Source: Brachybacterium saurashtrense
GTDB lineage: Bacteria > Actinomycetota > Actinomycetes > Actinomycetales > Dermabacteraceae
Reading direction: 5' to 3'
Length of the DNA stretch: 64,000 bases
Assembly (NCBI RefSeq): GCF_003355475.1
Contig: NZ_CP031356.1
Span: 2,294,001-2,358,000, forward strand
Shown piece after piece: positions 17,418 to 26,853 of this stretch. The number at the start of each line of letters is the position of its first letter. The stretch's first letter is position 1. The notes beneath the pieces were generated by a model. It worked only from the letters and a program-made list of their open reading frames with translations. It had not been told where the DNA came from and searched no databases. A program made the position numbers and the translations under genes.

Positions 17418-17519
17418 ATGACCGCCATGTCCCTGTTCTTCATCGCCCTCGTGATCCTGGTGGGCGTGGGCACGCTCGCCTTCGCCGTCCTGGTGCTGTC
17501 CCGCCTGTTCGACCGCTGA
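17418..17519 (+). CDS. 33-residue single-span membrane microprotein
   Basis: ATG 17418 to TGA 17519. The peptide has a short N-terminus (MTAMS), one strongly hydrophobic helix of about 23 residues, and a basic end SRLFDR, so it should sit in the membrane with the C-terminus inside. A well-placed TAGACT hexamer (17405-17410) supports real leaderless expression. The stop is 16 nt before the heme-binding protein gene, which has no obvious ribosome-binding site or promoter of its own; cotranscription is likely. The function is unknown; a chance ORF is possible but less likely given the promoter and amino-acid composition. Confidence 0.55.
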   Translation: MTAMSLFFIALVILVGVGTLAFAVLVLSRLFDR

Positions 17520-17535
17520 GCGTCCTGCGGCACCG

Positions 17536-18165
17536 ATGCCCATCACGCTCGACACCTCCCTCCCGGAGTCGCTGTACCCCCTCGCCTGGCTGATCGGCAG
17601 CTGGGAGGGCAGCGGCGCCCTCAGCGGCGCCGGCGACGCCCCGGACGCCCGCCTCGAGCAGCAGCTGGTCTGCACCGCCCGCGAGGACGGCGCGCTCGAC
17701 TGGCGGTCCACGATCCACCGCATCGACGCCCCCGCGCCGCTGCCGCCCACCAGCGCCTTCGCCCGGGACGTCGAGTCCCCGCCCGCGCCGTCGGGCACCG
17801 GCGAGCGCACCCTGCTGCACCGCGAGGACGGCGTGTGGACCGTGGGCGAGCTGCTGCCGGGCCAGGACCGCGCCGCCGCCGAGGCCGCCCGTCCCGGCGC
17901 CCCGGAGGGCTTCCTCTCCCACCGGCTCACCGCACAGCTCACCCGTCGCGGCGAGCAGGCCGAGCACTGGGCCGGCGAGGTGCGCGGCCCCCGCATCCAG
18001 CTCGCCCTGGCCGACGGCGCCGGCGAGGTGGTCGCCACCCGCATGCTGGGCTACATCAGCGGCCGGCTGATGTGGCTGTGGGAGCGCCGCGGCCCCGTCG
18101 CGGACGGCGCCCCCGGCGAGACCGCCCTGTCCCCCTACCTCTCTCTGGAGCTGCATCGTGTCTGA
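17536..18165 (+). CDS. FABP / nitrobindin-like heme-binding beta-barrel protein
   Basis: 209 residues. The opening PLAWLIGSWEGSG (around residues 15-27) is the conserved first strand of the THAP4/nitrobindin-like (DUF1794) family, ten-stranded barrels that bind heme b and react with nitrogen oxides. The C-terminal LSLELHRV carries a His. The stretch 65-125 is longer and more Pro-rich than in short family members. The stop overlaps the ygfZ start by 8 nt, so the two are translationally coupled. Heme binding is inferred from family; the ligand residue was not proven here. Confidence 0.75.
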   Translation: MPITLDTSLPESLYPLAWLIGSWEGSGALSGAGDAPDARLEQQLVCTAREDGALDWRSTIHRIDAPAPLPPTSAFARDVESPPAPSGTGERTLLHREDGVWTVGELLPGQDRAAAEAARPGAPEGFLSHRLTAQLTRRGEQAEHWAGEVRGPRIQLALADGAGEVVATRMLGYISGRLMWLWERRGPVADGAPGETALSPYLSLELHRV

Positions 18166-19276
18166 TCCCGTCCGCACCGTCCGACCCCTCCGGCACGAGG
18201 GCGCGGTGCCGGGAGAGGGGCCCGACGCCGCGGTCCCCGCGCACTACGGCGCCCCGCTGCGCGAGCAGCGGCACCTGCTGGACGGCACCGCCGTGGTGGA
18301 CCTGGGGCACCTGGAACTGCTGGAGGTGCGCGGCGCCGACGCCCGCAGCTGGATGACCACGGTGAGCACCCAGGTGCTGACCGGCACCCCCGTGGGCACC
18401 TCCTCCTCGCTCGCGGTGCTCTCCCCGCGGGGTCGGGTCGAGCATCTCGCCTCCGCCGTGGTGCTCGACGAGGACGCCCTGCTGCTGATCACCGATCCCG
18501 GCGCCCGGGCCGGGCTGCGCGGCTACCTGGAGATGATGCGCTTCGCGGCACGGGTGGAGCTCACCGATCGCGATGACCTGCGGGTGCTCGGGGGCCTCTC
18601 CCCCGCTGCCGCGGCGCTGCCGGACCTGGACCTGCCCACCCCCGTCGCCGTGTGGGACGAGCCCTGGCCGGAGGTCGCGCCGGGCGGTGTCGCCTACGGC
18701 CCCGCTCCCGAGGATCCCGTGCGCCCGGTGCTCACCGTGCTTGAGGCGGCGCCGCTGGCGCAGCGGCCCTGGCGGGCCGCGCACCTGGCCGGGATGAGCT
18801 CCTGGGAGGCGCTGCGGATCGCGAACCATCGCGCCCGCTTCGTGTGCGAGGTGGACGAGCGCAGCATCCCCCACGAGCTCGACCTGCTGCGCACCGCGGT
18901 GCACACCGAGAAGGGCTGCTACCGCGGGCAGGAGACGGTCGCGAAGGTGCTCAACCTGGGCCAGCCGCCGCGGCGCCTGGTGATGCTGCACCTGGACGGC
19001 TCGCAGGACATGCCGGTCCCCGCGGGGGGCGAGGTGCGCCTGGACGGGCCCGACGGCAAGGTGATCGGCGCCGTCACCTCCGCCGCGCTGCACGCGGACC
19101 TGGGCCCGATCGCCCTGGCCGTGGTGCGCCGCGCGGTGCCGCTGGACGCGGCGCTGTCGGTGCAGGTCCCCGTGGGCGAGGGCGAGGACGCGGGATCGCT
19201 GTGGATCGACGCCGCGCAGGAGCCGATCGTGCTGCCGCGCGAGCACGGGGAGCGCCCCGCCACCGCCAAGCTCTGA
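18158..19276 (+). CDS. ygfZ: YgfZ/GcvT-like folate-binding protein
   Basis: 372 residues with a GTG start inside the preceding gene. The YgfZ signature KGCYRGQE is at 252-259 with the conserved Cys254; it is followed by a GcvT-like barrel domain. YgfZ proteins use tetrahydrofolate and assist repair or synthesis of certain Fe-S enzymes such as MiaB. The 8-nt overlap with the heme-binding protein gene is a conserved actinobacterial arrangement and hints at a joint redox/Fe-S role. Confidence 0.9.
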   Translation: MSDPVRTVRPLRHEGAVPGEGPDAAVPAHYGAPLREQRHLLDGTAVVDLGHLELLEVRGADARSWMTTVSTQVLTGTPVGTSSSLAVLSPRGRVEHLASAVVLDEDALLLITDPGARAGLRGYLEMMRFAARVELTDRDDLRVLGGLSPAAAALPDLDLPTPVAVWDEPWPEVAPGGVAYGPAPEDPVRPVLTVLEAAPLAQRPWRAAHLAGMSSWEALRIANHRARFVCEVDERSIPHELDLLRTAVHTEKGCYRGQETVAKVLNLGQPPRRLVMLHLDGSQDMPVPAGGEVRLDGPDGKVIGAVTSAALHADLGPIALAVVRRAVPLDAALSVQVPVGEGEDAGSLWIDAAQEPIVLPREHGERPATAKL

Positions 19277-19379
19277 CCCTCCCGGGCCCTGCCGCTCCAC
19301 GCCCCGCACACAGCACCTGCACGCCGCCGCCGGGCCGTACGCCTCGTGCCGGCCCCGCGGAGCTGGAAGAATGGCGGCC

Positions 19380-19814
19380 ATGACAGCGCAGGGCGAGCAG
19401 CAGGAGTGGATCCGGCACCGCCGGGAGGCGGTCGAGGCCAAGGAGAGGGCGCTGCGTGCGGCGCGCGAGGCCGAGCACGAGCAGGCCACCGCGATGATCC
19501 GGGAGGCGGTCGCGCGCTTCGAGGAGGCGGGGATCGCGCCCGTGCCGCTGCGGGCGCGCCCGTACCGGGGCGGCGGCACGCTGCGCACCTCCCTGATGGG
19601 CTGGTACCTCAAGCATGATCGCTCTCTCGCCGTGGACCGCGAGGCCCGCTTCTACGTGATGCGCGCCGAGGGCGGGCTGTTCGCCCGGATGCGCGGCGTC
19701 ACCCCGGCGCCGGGGCATGCTCCGCTGATCGTGGGGCGCGGTGCGCGCGACGGGGACACCTTCCGGCTCGAGGAGCTGCTGGAGAGGCGGCTCCAGGACC
19801 CGGTGACGGCATGA
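19380..19814 (+). CDS. Conserved hypothetical protein with N-terminal helix
   Basis: 144 residues from ATG 19380. The first ~50 residues are a charged, Ala/Glu/Arg-rich helix (coiled-coil-like, IRHRREAVEAKERAL), followed by a compact mixed domain with GWYLKHDRSLAVDREARFYVM and ending LEELLERRLQDPVTA. No signal peptide or TM segment. I do not recognise the family. An in-frame ATG at 19371 is possible, but GGAAG at 19365-19369 and an AAGAAT hexamer ending 7 nt before 19380 both favour 19380. It lies 46 nt upstream of the FUSC gene in the same direction. Confidence 0.6.
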   Translation: MTAQGEQQEWIRHRREAVEAKERALRAAREAEHEQATAMIREAVARFEEAGIAPVPLRARPYRGGGTLRTSLMGWYLKHDRSLAVDREARFYVMRAEGGLFARMRGVTPAPGHAPLIVGRGARDGDTFRLEELLERRLQDPVTA

Positions 19815-19860
19815 GCGCCGCCGCGCCGCAGCGCGCCGCCCGGCCCGAGGGGGCACGGCC

Positions 19861-21174
19861 GTGAGCGGGGCGGGTCCGCGCCGGGCCCCGTCCACCGCGA
19901 CCTCCGCCATCCCGCTCGTGGACAGGGCGCGCGGCGCGATCGGCGAGTGGTTCACCGAGGGTCTCTCCCGCGGCCGCGGGGATGCGCTCACGGTGGGGCG
20001 CGCCGCCCTCGCCGCCGCCCTGGCCTATCTGGTGAGCGGGCTCCTGTGGAACCACGAGTACCCGTTCTTCTCCTCCATCGTCGCGTTCATCATCATCGGC
20101 TTCGGCATCGAGAAGAAGATGCGCAAGATCGTGGAGATGTCCTGCGGGGTGATGCTCGGGGTGCTGCTGGGGGAGCTCGCCCGCGGCCTGCTGGGCGCCG
20201 GGACCTGGCAGATCCTGGTGATCGTGTTCTGTGCGGGGATGCTCGCGCGGCTGATCGACTCCAGCAACCTGTTCGGCTTCCAGGTGGCGATCCAGTCGCT
20301 GCTGGTGATGATCATGCCCGTCACCCCCACGATGACCCCGGGAGGGCGGGCGCTGGACGCGATCACCGGTGTGAGCGTCGCGATCGTGGTGCATCTGCTG
20401 CTCTCCGGCGATCCCCGCCGACTGCAGTCGCGGGCCGCCGCCTCGTTCTACCGCGAGCTCGAGGGCACGCTGGTGAACCTCGCCCTCGCCGCCCGCAGCG
20501 GGGACCGCGCGGTGGCGCAGGCGGCGCTGAAGAAGCTCCGCGACGTCTCCCAGAAGTACACCGACGAGTGGAAGCTCGCCAACGACGTCGCGAACGAGAT
20601 CGCCACCTTCGCCCCCTCCGGGCTGCGGCACGCGGACGACGTGTCCCGCCTGCAGCACCTGCTGGTGGGCTCCGACCGGGCGATGCGCAACGCGCGCGTG
20701 ATCGCCCGGCAGGAGACGGACTTCCTCGAGGCGGTGCGCGGGGACGCCCACTCCGCCCTGGCCGATGCGCTGCTCGCGGCGCGCGATGCCGTGCAGGAGC
20801 TCGCCACCGCCGTCTCGCACGAGGACGTGGACTTCACCGCGGCGCGCCGGCAGCTGCGACTGTTCAGCTCCTACCTCACGCCGGAGATGCTGCTGCGCAA
20901 CGACGAGGGGAAGCGGCCCGGCCGCGCCGGACACTTCGAGGGCGTCACCCTCACCATCCAGCTGCGCTCCCTCGCGATCGACTTGCTGCAGGCCACCGGG
21001 CTCAGCGCCTCCGAGGCGAAGCGGTTCCTGCCCAGCCTGGTGGTGGCGGCCGACGGCGACGCGATCGGGCCCCGCCCGATGACGGTGGAGATGCGCACGC
21101 TGGAGCCGCAGGCCACCACCGAGGCGCTCGAGCTGCTGATCACCGACCGCTCGGATCCCGACCGCCGGCGGTGA
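19861..21174 (+). CDS. FUSC / aromatic-acid-exporter family membrane protein
   Basis: 437 residues, GTG start with GAGGGGG about 8 nt upstream. Six hydrophobic helices are packed into residues 45-185, with the FUSC-like pattern around FFSSIVAFIIIGFGIEKKM and VMLGVLLGELARGLL. A long, largely helical cytoplasmic domain (about 190-437) follows. The family (FUSC/ArAE) includes efflux proteins for aromatic acids and fusaric acid, but substrates of single-half actinobacterial members are unknown. Likely cotranscribed with the upstream hypothetical gene. Confidence 0.78.
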   Translation: MSGAGPRRAPSTATSAIPLVDRARGAIGEWFTEGLSRGRGDALTVGRAALAAALAYLVSGLLWNHEYPFFSSIVAFIIIGFGIEKKMRKIVEMSCGVMLGVLLGELARGLLGAGTWQILVIVFCAGMLARLIDSSNLFGFQVAIQSLLVMIMPVTPTMTPGGRALDAITGVSVAIVVHLLLSGDPRRLQSRAAASFYRELEGTLVNLALAARSGDRAVAQAALKKLRDVSQKYTDEWKLANDVANEIATFAPSGLRHADDVSRLQHLLVGSDRAMRNARVIARQETDFLEAVRGDAHSALADALLAARDAVQELATAVSHEDVDFTAARRQLRLFSSYLTPEMLLRNDEGKRPGRAGHFEGVTLTIQLRSLAIDLLQATGLSASEAKRFLPSLVVAADGDAIGPRPMTVEMRTLEPQATTEALELLITDRSDPDRRR

Positions 21175-21231
21175 GAGGGCGCGCCGGGGCGCCGGCGCGC
21201 GCCGCTGGGGGATCCGTCCAGGCGCGGCCCG

Positions 21232-21237
21232 TATCCT
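21232..21237 (+). promoter_or_regulatory. -10 hexamer TATCCT, leaderless promoter of the DUF2516 gene
   Basis: TATCCT ends 6 nt before ATG 21244 and decides the start in favour of 21244. Confidence 0.55.
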
Positions 21238-21243
21238 GTGCGG

Positions 21244-21561
21244 ATGATCGCCCTCATCCAGATGTGGATCTTCCTCGTCCTCGCCGTGGCCCTGCTGGCC
21301 GTGGAGGTCTGGGCCCTGATCAACGCCCTGCGCTTCCGTGCCGACGCCTACACCGCCGCCGACAAGCGCTCGAAGGTGTTCTGGGGCGTGCTCACCGGGG
21401 TCGCGGTGCTGCTGGGTTTCCTGTCCCTCCCCTACCCGCTGGGCCGCGGGAGCAACATGCTGTTCATGCTCGCGGGCGTGATCATCGCCGGCATCTTCCT
21501 GGCGGACGTGCTGCCCGCGCTGAAGCGCGTGATGGGCCGCGCCGCCGGCAACCGCTGGTGA
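21244..21561 (+). CDS. DUF2516 family membrane protein
   Basis: 105 residues with three hydrophobic segments (about 3-25, 45-62, 74-92). The pattern VEVWALINALRFRADAYTAADKRSKVFW near residues 20-47 followed by a helix is the actinobacterial DUF2516 pattern. No function is known. ATG 21244 is chosen over an in-frame GTG at 21238 because the TATCCT hexamer ends 6 nt before it. It is convergent with fba; a strong bidirectional hairpin separates them. Confidence 0.75.
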   Translation: MIALIQMWIFLVLAVALLAVEVWALINALRFRADAYTAADKRSKVFWGVLTGVAVLLGFLSLPYPLGRGSNMLFMLAGVIIAGIFLADVLPALKRVMGRAAGNRW

Positions 21562-21630
21562 CCTCCCGCTGACCGCCGTCGCGCGGACCCCGCGCGACCC
21601 TCGCGCGCCCGACGAACGGCCCCGACGACG

Positions 21631-21664
21631 ACGGAACCCCGGAGCCGAGGCTCCGGGGTTCCGT
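21631..21664. terminator. Bidirectional terminator between DUF2516 gene and fba
   Basis: Perfect 16-bp inverted repeat (arm ACGGAACCCCGGAGCC) with only 2 unpaired central bases, between two convergent genes. It can act on both strands. Confidence 0.75.
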
Positions 21665-21705
21665 CACGTGCGGGCGCTGCTCAGCGGCAGCTCACAGCCC
21701 GTCGC

Positions 21706-22731
<1,026 letters not shown>

Positions 22732-22942
22732 GGGGCATTCTCCTTCGCTGACGCAGTGGGCGACGGCCCGCGGTGCACCGCACCGCACGGGGCCGTCCGA
22801 TCGTGCCCATTGTTCCACAGCGCCCCGCCCCGGCCGCGGCCGACGGTCCCTCGTGGACAGCGCCCCGCGCTGCCCTGCGCCGGGCCGGTCGGCGCCGGCG
22901 CCGCCGACCGGCTCGGCGACGGCGCGCCGCGGTGGAGCCCGG

Positions 22943-23644
22943 TCAGCGCAGGGGCCCGGTGGGGATCTCGGCGTGCTGCAGCACCCAGGCGTGCATCGCG
23001 ATCGCCGCCGCCGCGGCCACGTTGAGCGAGCGGGTGGAGCCGAACTGGGTGATGCCCACGACGAGGTCCGCGGCGGCGAGGATCTCGGGGCTCACGCCGG
23101 GGCCCTCCTGCCCCACCACCAGCAGGGCGTCGTGCGGGAGTCGCACGTGCTCGAGGGGCTGGGCGCCCGGCACGAGGTCGATCGCGACGAGCGGGCGTCC
23201 CTCCTCGCGAGCCCAGGCGATGAGGTGGGCGGCGTCGGGGTGGTGGATCTCGTGCTGGTAGCGGTCGGTGACCATCGCGCCGCGGCGGTTCCAGCGGCGC
23301 CTGCCCACGATGTGGAAGGCGCCGACGGCGAAGGCGTTCGCGGTGCGCACCACGGAGCCGATGTTGGCGTCGTGCTCGAGGTTCTCGATCGCGACGTGCA
23401 GCGGGTGGCGGTGGCGGTCGAGCTCGGCCACGATCGCCTCGCGGCGCCAGTAGCGGAAGCGGTCCTCGACGTTGCGGCGGTCGCCGTGCGCGAGCAGCTC
23501 GGGGTCGAGATGCTCGCCCTCGGGCCACGGCGCCGGATGGGGGCCCACGCCCACCTCGCGGCGCGGGGCGCGCTCCTCGGCTCCGCCGTCCGGGGCGTCG
23601 CGGGTCCGGGGCGTGCCCGCCGGGGCCCGATCAGCGGCGTTCAT
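22943..23644 (-). CDS. SpoU/TrmH-family RNA 2'-O-methyltransferase
   Basis: 233 residues. Three SPOUT motifs are visible: NLEHDANIGSVVRTANAF (motif 1 with the catalytic Arg), LLVVGQEGPGVS (motif 2) and STRSLNVAAAAAIAMH (motif 3, SAM-binding knot). It therefore methylates a ribose 2'-OH in tRNA or rRNA; the target nucleotide is not deducible. ATG 23644 follows AGGAG by 8 nt; an upstream in-frame start would add a low-complexity Arg/Pro stretch. A poorly conserved N-terminal ~45 residues precedes the fold. Confidence 0.87.
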   Translation of the reverse strand: MNAADRAPAGTPRTRDAPDGGAEERAPRREVGVGPHPAPWPEGEHLDPELLAHGDRRNVEDRFRYWRREAIVAELDRHRHPLHVAIENLEHDANIGSVVRTANAFAVGAFHIVGRRRWNRRGAMVTDRYQHEIHHPDAAHLIAWAREEGRPLVAIDLVPGAQPLEHVRLPHDALLVVGQEGPGVSPEILAAADLVVGITQFGSTRSLNVAAAAAIAMHAWVLQHAEIPTGPLR

Positions 23645-23959
23645 GCGAGGCTCCTGAGGCGGTCGGGGCAGATGGAGAGGGCGGCCGGGCACCGGGTCCT
23701 CAGCGCCGCCCCATGCTACGCGGCGCCGCACCGGCGGGTGAGCGTCCAGTCACCTCCACGTCCCCGCAGGACGTATCGTTCTCCCTGTTCACAGCGCAGT
23801 CGGGGGCTGCTCTGTGCGCATGACGCCCACCCCTGGAGCGGGGCTCCGCTCCGATCCGCGCAGCGGCGGGCCTGGTTCCTCACCGGTTGCCGGCAGGGCA
23901 CCGTCGGCTCCTGCGGCACCGTCGCCGTCCCGGAGGTGGGAGGGGAGGTCGACGGGCCG
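23645..23959. other. 315-bp spacer without a recognisable gene
   Basis: Between the SpoU methyltransferase start and the pyrE stop, both on the minus strand. Short reading frames here have no family resemblance or plausible starts. On the minus strand GATACG within 23771-23780 resembles a -10 for the methyltransferase gene, leaving a leader of roughly 120 nt. No RNA gene fold was recognised. Confidence 0.4.
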
Positions 23960-24559
23960 TCAGATCTCCAGCTCGGAGATGTCGTACGCGGCGAGGTAGC
24001 GGTGCCCGGCGGCCTCGACCGCGGCGCGGGAGGCGTCGGAGCGGTGCACGATCACCGCGACCGCAGCGATCTCCGCCCCGCCCTCGGTGAGCGCCTCGCA
24101 GGCGGTGAGCACGCTGCCGCCGGTGGTGGAGGTGTCCTCGACGGCGACCACGCGCCGCCCGGTCACGTCCGGACCCTCGATGCGTCGCTGCAGGCCGTGG
24201 GCCTTGTTCGCCTTGCGCACCACGAAGGCGTCCAGCGGGGCGGCGGCGGGGTCGGCCGCGGAGGCGTGCAGGATCGAGGTGGCCACCGGGTCCGCGCCGA
24301 GCGTCAGCCCGCCCACGGCCTCCACGCCGGGCACCAGGCCCTCGCGGCGCAGCAGGTCCAGCATCACCCGGCCCACCAGCGGGGCGGCCTCGTGGTGGAG
24401 GGTGATGCGGCGCAGATCGACGTAGTGATCGGCCTCGGCGCCGGAGGAGAGCACCACGTGCCCGCGCACCACGGCGAGGTCTCGGATCAAGACGCGAAGG
24501 CGCTCGCGGGCGTCCTCGATCGGCAGGTCACGGGCGGGGGCGGGAGAGGTGCCGGGCAT
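23960..24559 (-). CDS. pyrE: Orotate phosphoribosyltransferase
   Basis: 199 residues. It converts orotate and PRPP to OMP in pyrimidine synthesis. The PRPP-binding motif VVAVEDTSTTGGS is near residue 128; ADHYVDLRRITLHHEA and GGLTLGADP are orotate-PRTase features, and KANKAHGLQRRIEG is the flexible catalytic loop. ATG 24559 is preferred to GTG 24577 because TACCCT ends 6 nt upstream. The gene lies apart from other pyr genes, next to the SpoU gene and fba, an order shared with other actinobacteria. Confidence 0.95.
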   Translation of the reverse strand: MPGTSPAPARDLPIEDARERLRVLIRDLAVVRGHVVLSSGAEADHYVDLRRITLHHEAAPLVGRVMLDLLRREGLVPGVEAVGGLTLGADPVATSILHASAADPAAAPLDAFVVRKANKAHGLQRRIEGPDVTGRRVVAVEDTSTTGGSVLTACEALTEGGAEIAAVAVIVHRSDASRAAVEAAGHRYLAAYDISELEI

Positions 24560-24565
24560 GCGGTC

Positions 24566-24571
24566 AGGGTA
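24566..24571 (-). promoter_or_regulatory. -10 hexamer TACCCT, leaderless promoter of pyrE
   Basis: TACCCT on the minus strand ends 6 nt before ATG 24559 and decides the pyrE start. Confidence 0.55.
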
Positions 24572-24646
24572 CTTCACGCCCGCCCGACGCTCGGCACCCG
24601 CTGCTCACCCGTCGGGGCGGGGCCGCCGCCCGTCGGGGCGGGGAGC

Positions 24647-25495
24647 TCAGCTCCCGTCCTCCCGCTGCCAGGGGGCGTGGAGGGTGCGGCGGGAGGCACG
24701 GCGCAGGGAGCGCTGCACGGACCTGGCCTGCAGGCGCCGGTACCAGTCCGGCGAGGTGAGGGCGCGCACCAGGGGGCGCGGCGCGATGCGGGAGAACTCC
24801 CCCGCGGTGCGGTACTTCACCGAGGGGATCGAGAGCACGGCCCCCTTGGCGGTGTCCTTCAGCGCCTGCTCGACCACGTACGGGGCCTTCAGCCAGGTGA
24901 TGCGGGGCATCCCCTCCATGGACATGGAGGCGCGCTCGTGGAACTCCGTCTGCACGAAGCCGGGCAGCAGCGCGGTGGCGGTCACCCCGGTGCCCTGCAG
25001 CTCCATCGCCAGCGACTCGGTGAACACGGTGACCCAGCTCTTCGAGGCGGCGTAGGGGCCGGCGGTGGTGTACCCGGCCAGGGAGCTGACGTTGAGGATC
25101 GCGCCGCGGCGGCGCTGCACCATGGTGCGGGCGGCGGCGTGGGAGAGCACCAGCACGGCGCGCATCAGGGTGTCCATCTGCGCCTCGTGGTCCTCCACGC
25201 CGATCTCGAGGAAGCCGCCGCGCAGCCCGTAGCCGGCGTTGTTGACCAGCAGGTCGATGCGGTCCACCGGGTCGGTGAGCCGCAGCGCGACCTTCTCGAG
25301 CTGGGCGCGGTCGGCGAGATCGGCCGGGAGCACTTCGACCTGCACCCGGTGCACGTCCCGGATCTGCTCGGCGACGGCGCGCAGGCGGTCCTCGTCGCGG
25401 GAGACCAGCACCAGGTCGTGGCAGGTCCCGGCCAGCTGCCAGGCGAATTCGAGGCCCAGCCCAGAGGTCGATCCGGTGACGAGTGCGCGCGCCAT
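24647..25495 (-). CDS. SDR family NAD(P)-dependent oxidoreductase
   Basis: 282 residues. Classical SDR motifs: TGSTSGLG at residues 7-14, NNAGYG around 86-91, SSLAG with the catalytic Ser, and YAASK with Tyr-Lys at about 153-157. After the Rossmann core there is a ~40-residue Arg-rich C-terminal tail, as in DltE/YqjQ-type long SDRs. The substrate is unknown. ATG 25495 is supported by TACACT ending 6 nt upstream. It is divergent from xth. Confidence 0.85.
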   Translation of the reverse strand: MARALVTGSTSGLGLEFAWQLAGTCHDLVLVSRDEDRLRAVAEQIRDVHRVQVEVLPADLADRAQLEKVALRLTDPVDRIDLLVNNAGYGLRGGFLEIGVEDHEAQMDTLMRAVLVLSHAAARTMVQRRRGAILNVSSLAGYTTAGPYAASKSWVTVFTESLAMELQGTGVTATALLPGFVQTEFHERASMSMEGMPRITWLKAPYVVEQALKDTAKGAVLSIPSVKYRTAGEFSRIAPRPLVRALTSPDWYRRLQARSVQRSLRRASRRTLHAPWQREDGS

Positions 25496-25501
25496 CGTCC
25501 G

Positions 25502-25507
25502 AGTGTA
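25502..25507 (-). promoter_or_regulatory. -10 hexamer TACACT, leaderless promoter of the SDR gene
   Basis: TACACT on the minus strand ends 6 nt before ATG 25495. Confidence 0.55.
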
Positions 25508-25619
25508 CGACGGCGCCGACGGCCCGGCGCGCAGGGGCGCCACCTGCGCGGGAGCCGGCCCGCAGACGGCACCGCGGCGAGGCCCCGCGGGGGCGGCACC
25601 GCGGCGGGCGGCGTCCCCG

Positions 25620-25625
25620 TAGGAT
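25620..25625 (+). promoter_or_regulatory. -10 hexamer TAGGAT, leaderless promoter of xth
   Basis: TAGGAT ends 7 nt before ATG 25633. No ribosome-binding site is visible, so leaderless translation is the simplest reading. Confidence 0.6.
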
Positions 25626-25632
25626 CGGCCCC

Positions 25633-26433
25633 ATGCGCATCGCGACCTGGAACATCAACTCGCTCCGCGCCCGGATGGATCGGGTGCTCGCCTTCCTGGA
25701 GCGGCACGACGTGGACGTGCTGGCCCTGCAGGAGATCAAGGCCAAGCCCCCGCAGCTGGACCTCGCGGCGCTGGAGCAGGCCGGCTACGAGGTGGCCGCC
25801 CACGGCCTGAACCAGTGGAACGGGGTGGCGCTGCTCTCCCGCGTGGGTCTGGCCGACGTGCGCACGGAGCTGCCGGGCGTGCCCACCTGGCCCCAGGACG
25901 AGACCGGCGTGGTCGAGGCACGGGCGCTGAGCGGCGTGGTGGGCGACGGCCTGCGGATCTGGTCGCTGTACGTCCCCAACGGCCGCGAGCTCGAGCACCC
26001 GCACTACGGGTACAAGCTGCGCTGGCTGGAGGCGCTGCGGGCGGAGGGGGCCCGGGAGCTGGCCGAGTCCGCGCAGTCCCGCACGGCGTTCGTGGGCGAC
26101 TTCAACGTCGCCCCGTTCGACGAGGACGTGTGGGACATGGAGTTCTTCGCGGACAAGACCCACGTCACCCCGCCGGAGAGGGCCGCCTTCCAGGCCGTGG
26201 TCGAGGCGGGCTACGCCGACGTGGTGCGCCCGGACCATCCGGGACCCGGCGTGTACACCTACTGGGACTACCAGAAGCTCCGCTTCCCGAAGAAGGAGGG
26301 GATGCGGATCGATTTCGTGCTCGGCTCCCCCGCTGTGCAGTCCGCGGTGACCGGCTCGTTCATCGACCGCGAGGAGCGCAAGGGCAAGGGCGCCTCGGAC
26401 CATGCGCCCGTGGTGGTGGATCTGGAGTTCTGA
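25633..26433 (+). CDS. xth: Exodeoxyribonuclease III
   Basis: 266 residues, endonuclease/exonuclease/phosphatase fold. All catalytic stations are visible: ATWNINSLRAR at the N-terminus, LQEIK with the metal-binding Glu (about 36), VPNGRE, GDFNVAPFD with Asp-Asn, MRIDFVL and the C-terminal SDHAPV with the Asp-His pair. It acts as AP endonuclease and 3'-5' exonuclease in base-excision repair. Length equals the XthA family. Leaderless -10 at 25620-25625. Convergent with the giant surface-protein gene. Confidence 0.95.
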   Translation: MRIATWNINSLRARMDRVLAFLERHDVDVLALQEIKAKPPQLDLAALEQAGYEVAAHGLNQWNGVALLSRVGLADVRTELPGVPTWPQDETGVVEARALSGVVGDGLRIWSLYVPNGRELEHPHYGYKLRWLEALRAEGARELAESAQSRTAFVGDFNVAPFDEDVWDMEFFADKTHVTPPERAAFQAVVEAGYADVVRPDHPGPGVYTYWDYQKLRFPKKEGMRIDFVLGSPAVQSAVTGSFIDREERKGKGASDHAPVVVDLEF

Positions 26434-26515
26434 GGCTCGGGGCCCGGGGCCGCGGCGCCGGGCCCGGCAGGCGCCGGGCCGCGCCGTGGGGGCCTGGGTG
26501 CCGCACCGGGGGCCT

Positions 26516-26534
26516 GGGTGCCGCGCCGGCACCC
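26516..26534 (+). terminator. Hairpin downstream of xth
   Basis: 8-bp stem GGGTGCCG / CGGCACCC with a 3-nt loop, about 80 nt after the xth stop. Confidence 0.4.
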
Positions 26535-26791
26535 GTCGGCGGCACCTGTCGACGGCGCGCACGGCGTCGATCGCAGATTGTCGCGCACAGAATGGAGCGG
26601 CGCTGCGATCTCTCGCCGCGCCGCTCCCGACGATCCCTCTGCATCGGGATCAGGCGTACACGTGGTGTGGCTGCGGTGGCGCTGTCAACGCCTCACAGCC
26701 GGTCCGTTGCGTGGACCAGTCGTACGTGGGTTCCGATGCCGGTATTCGTCGTTGTGCAGATCACACTACGCCCGCCCCGGGCTGTGCGCAA

Positions 26792-26853
26792 GCACGGGCG
26801 CGGCCCCGCCGCGGCGCGCGCTGCGCACCGGGCGGGGCCGCCCTGTCCCGTGC
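26792..26853 (-). terminator. Terminator of the giant Ig/FN3 gene
   Basis: Nested inverted repeat: outer arms GCACGGG / CCCGTGC (26792-26798, 26847-26853) and inner arms GCGGCCCCGCC / GGCGGGGCCGC (26800-26810, 26831-26841). It begins 10 nt after the stop codon at 26863. Confidence 0.6.

Noticed and set aside
23716..23919. Short minus-strand frame (about 67 codons) upstream of the SpoU methyltransferase gene
   Set aside because: No start signal and no recognisable features; the Arg/Cys-rich composition looks non-coding.
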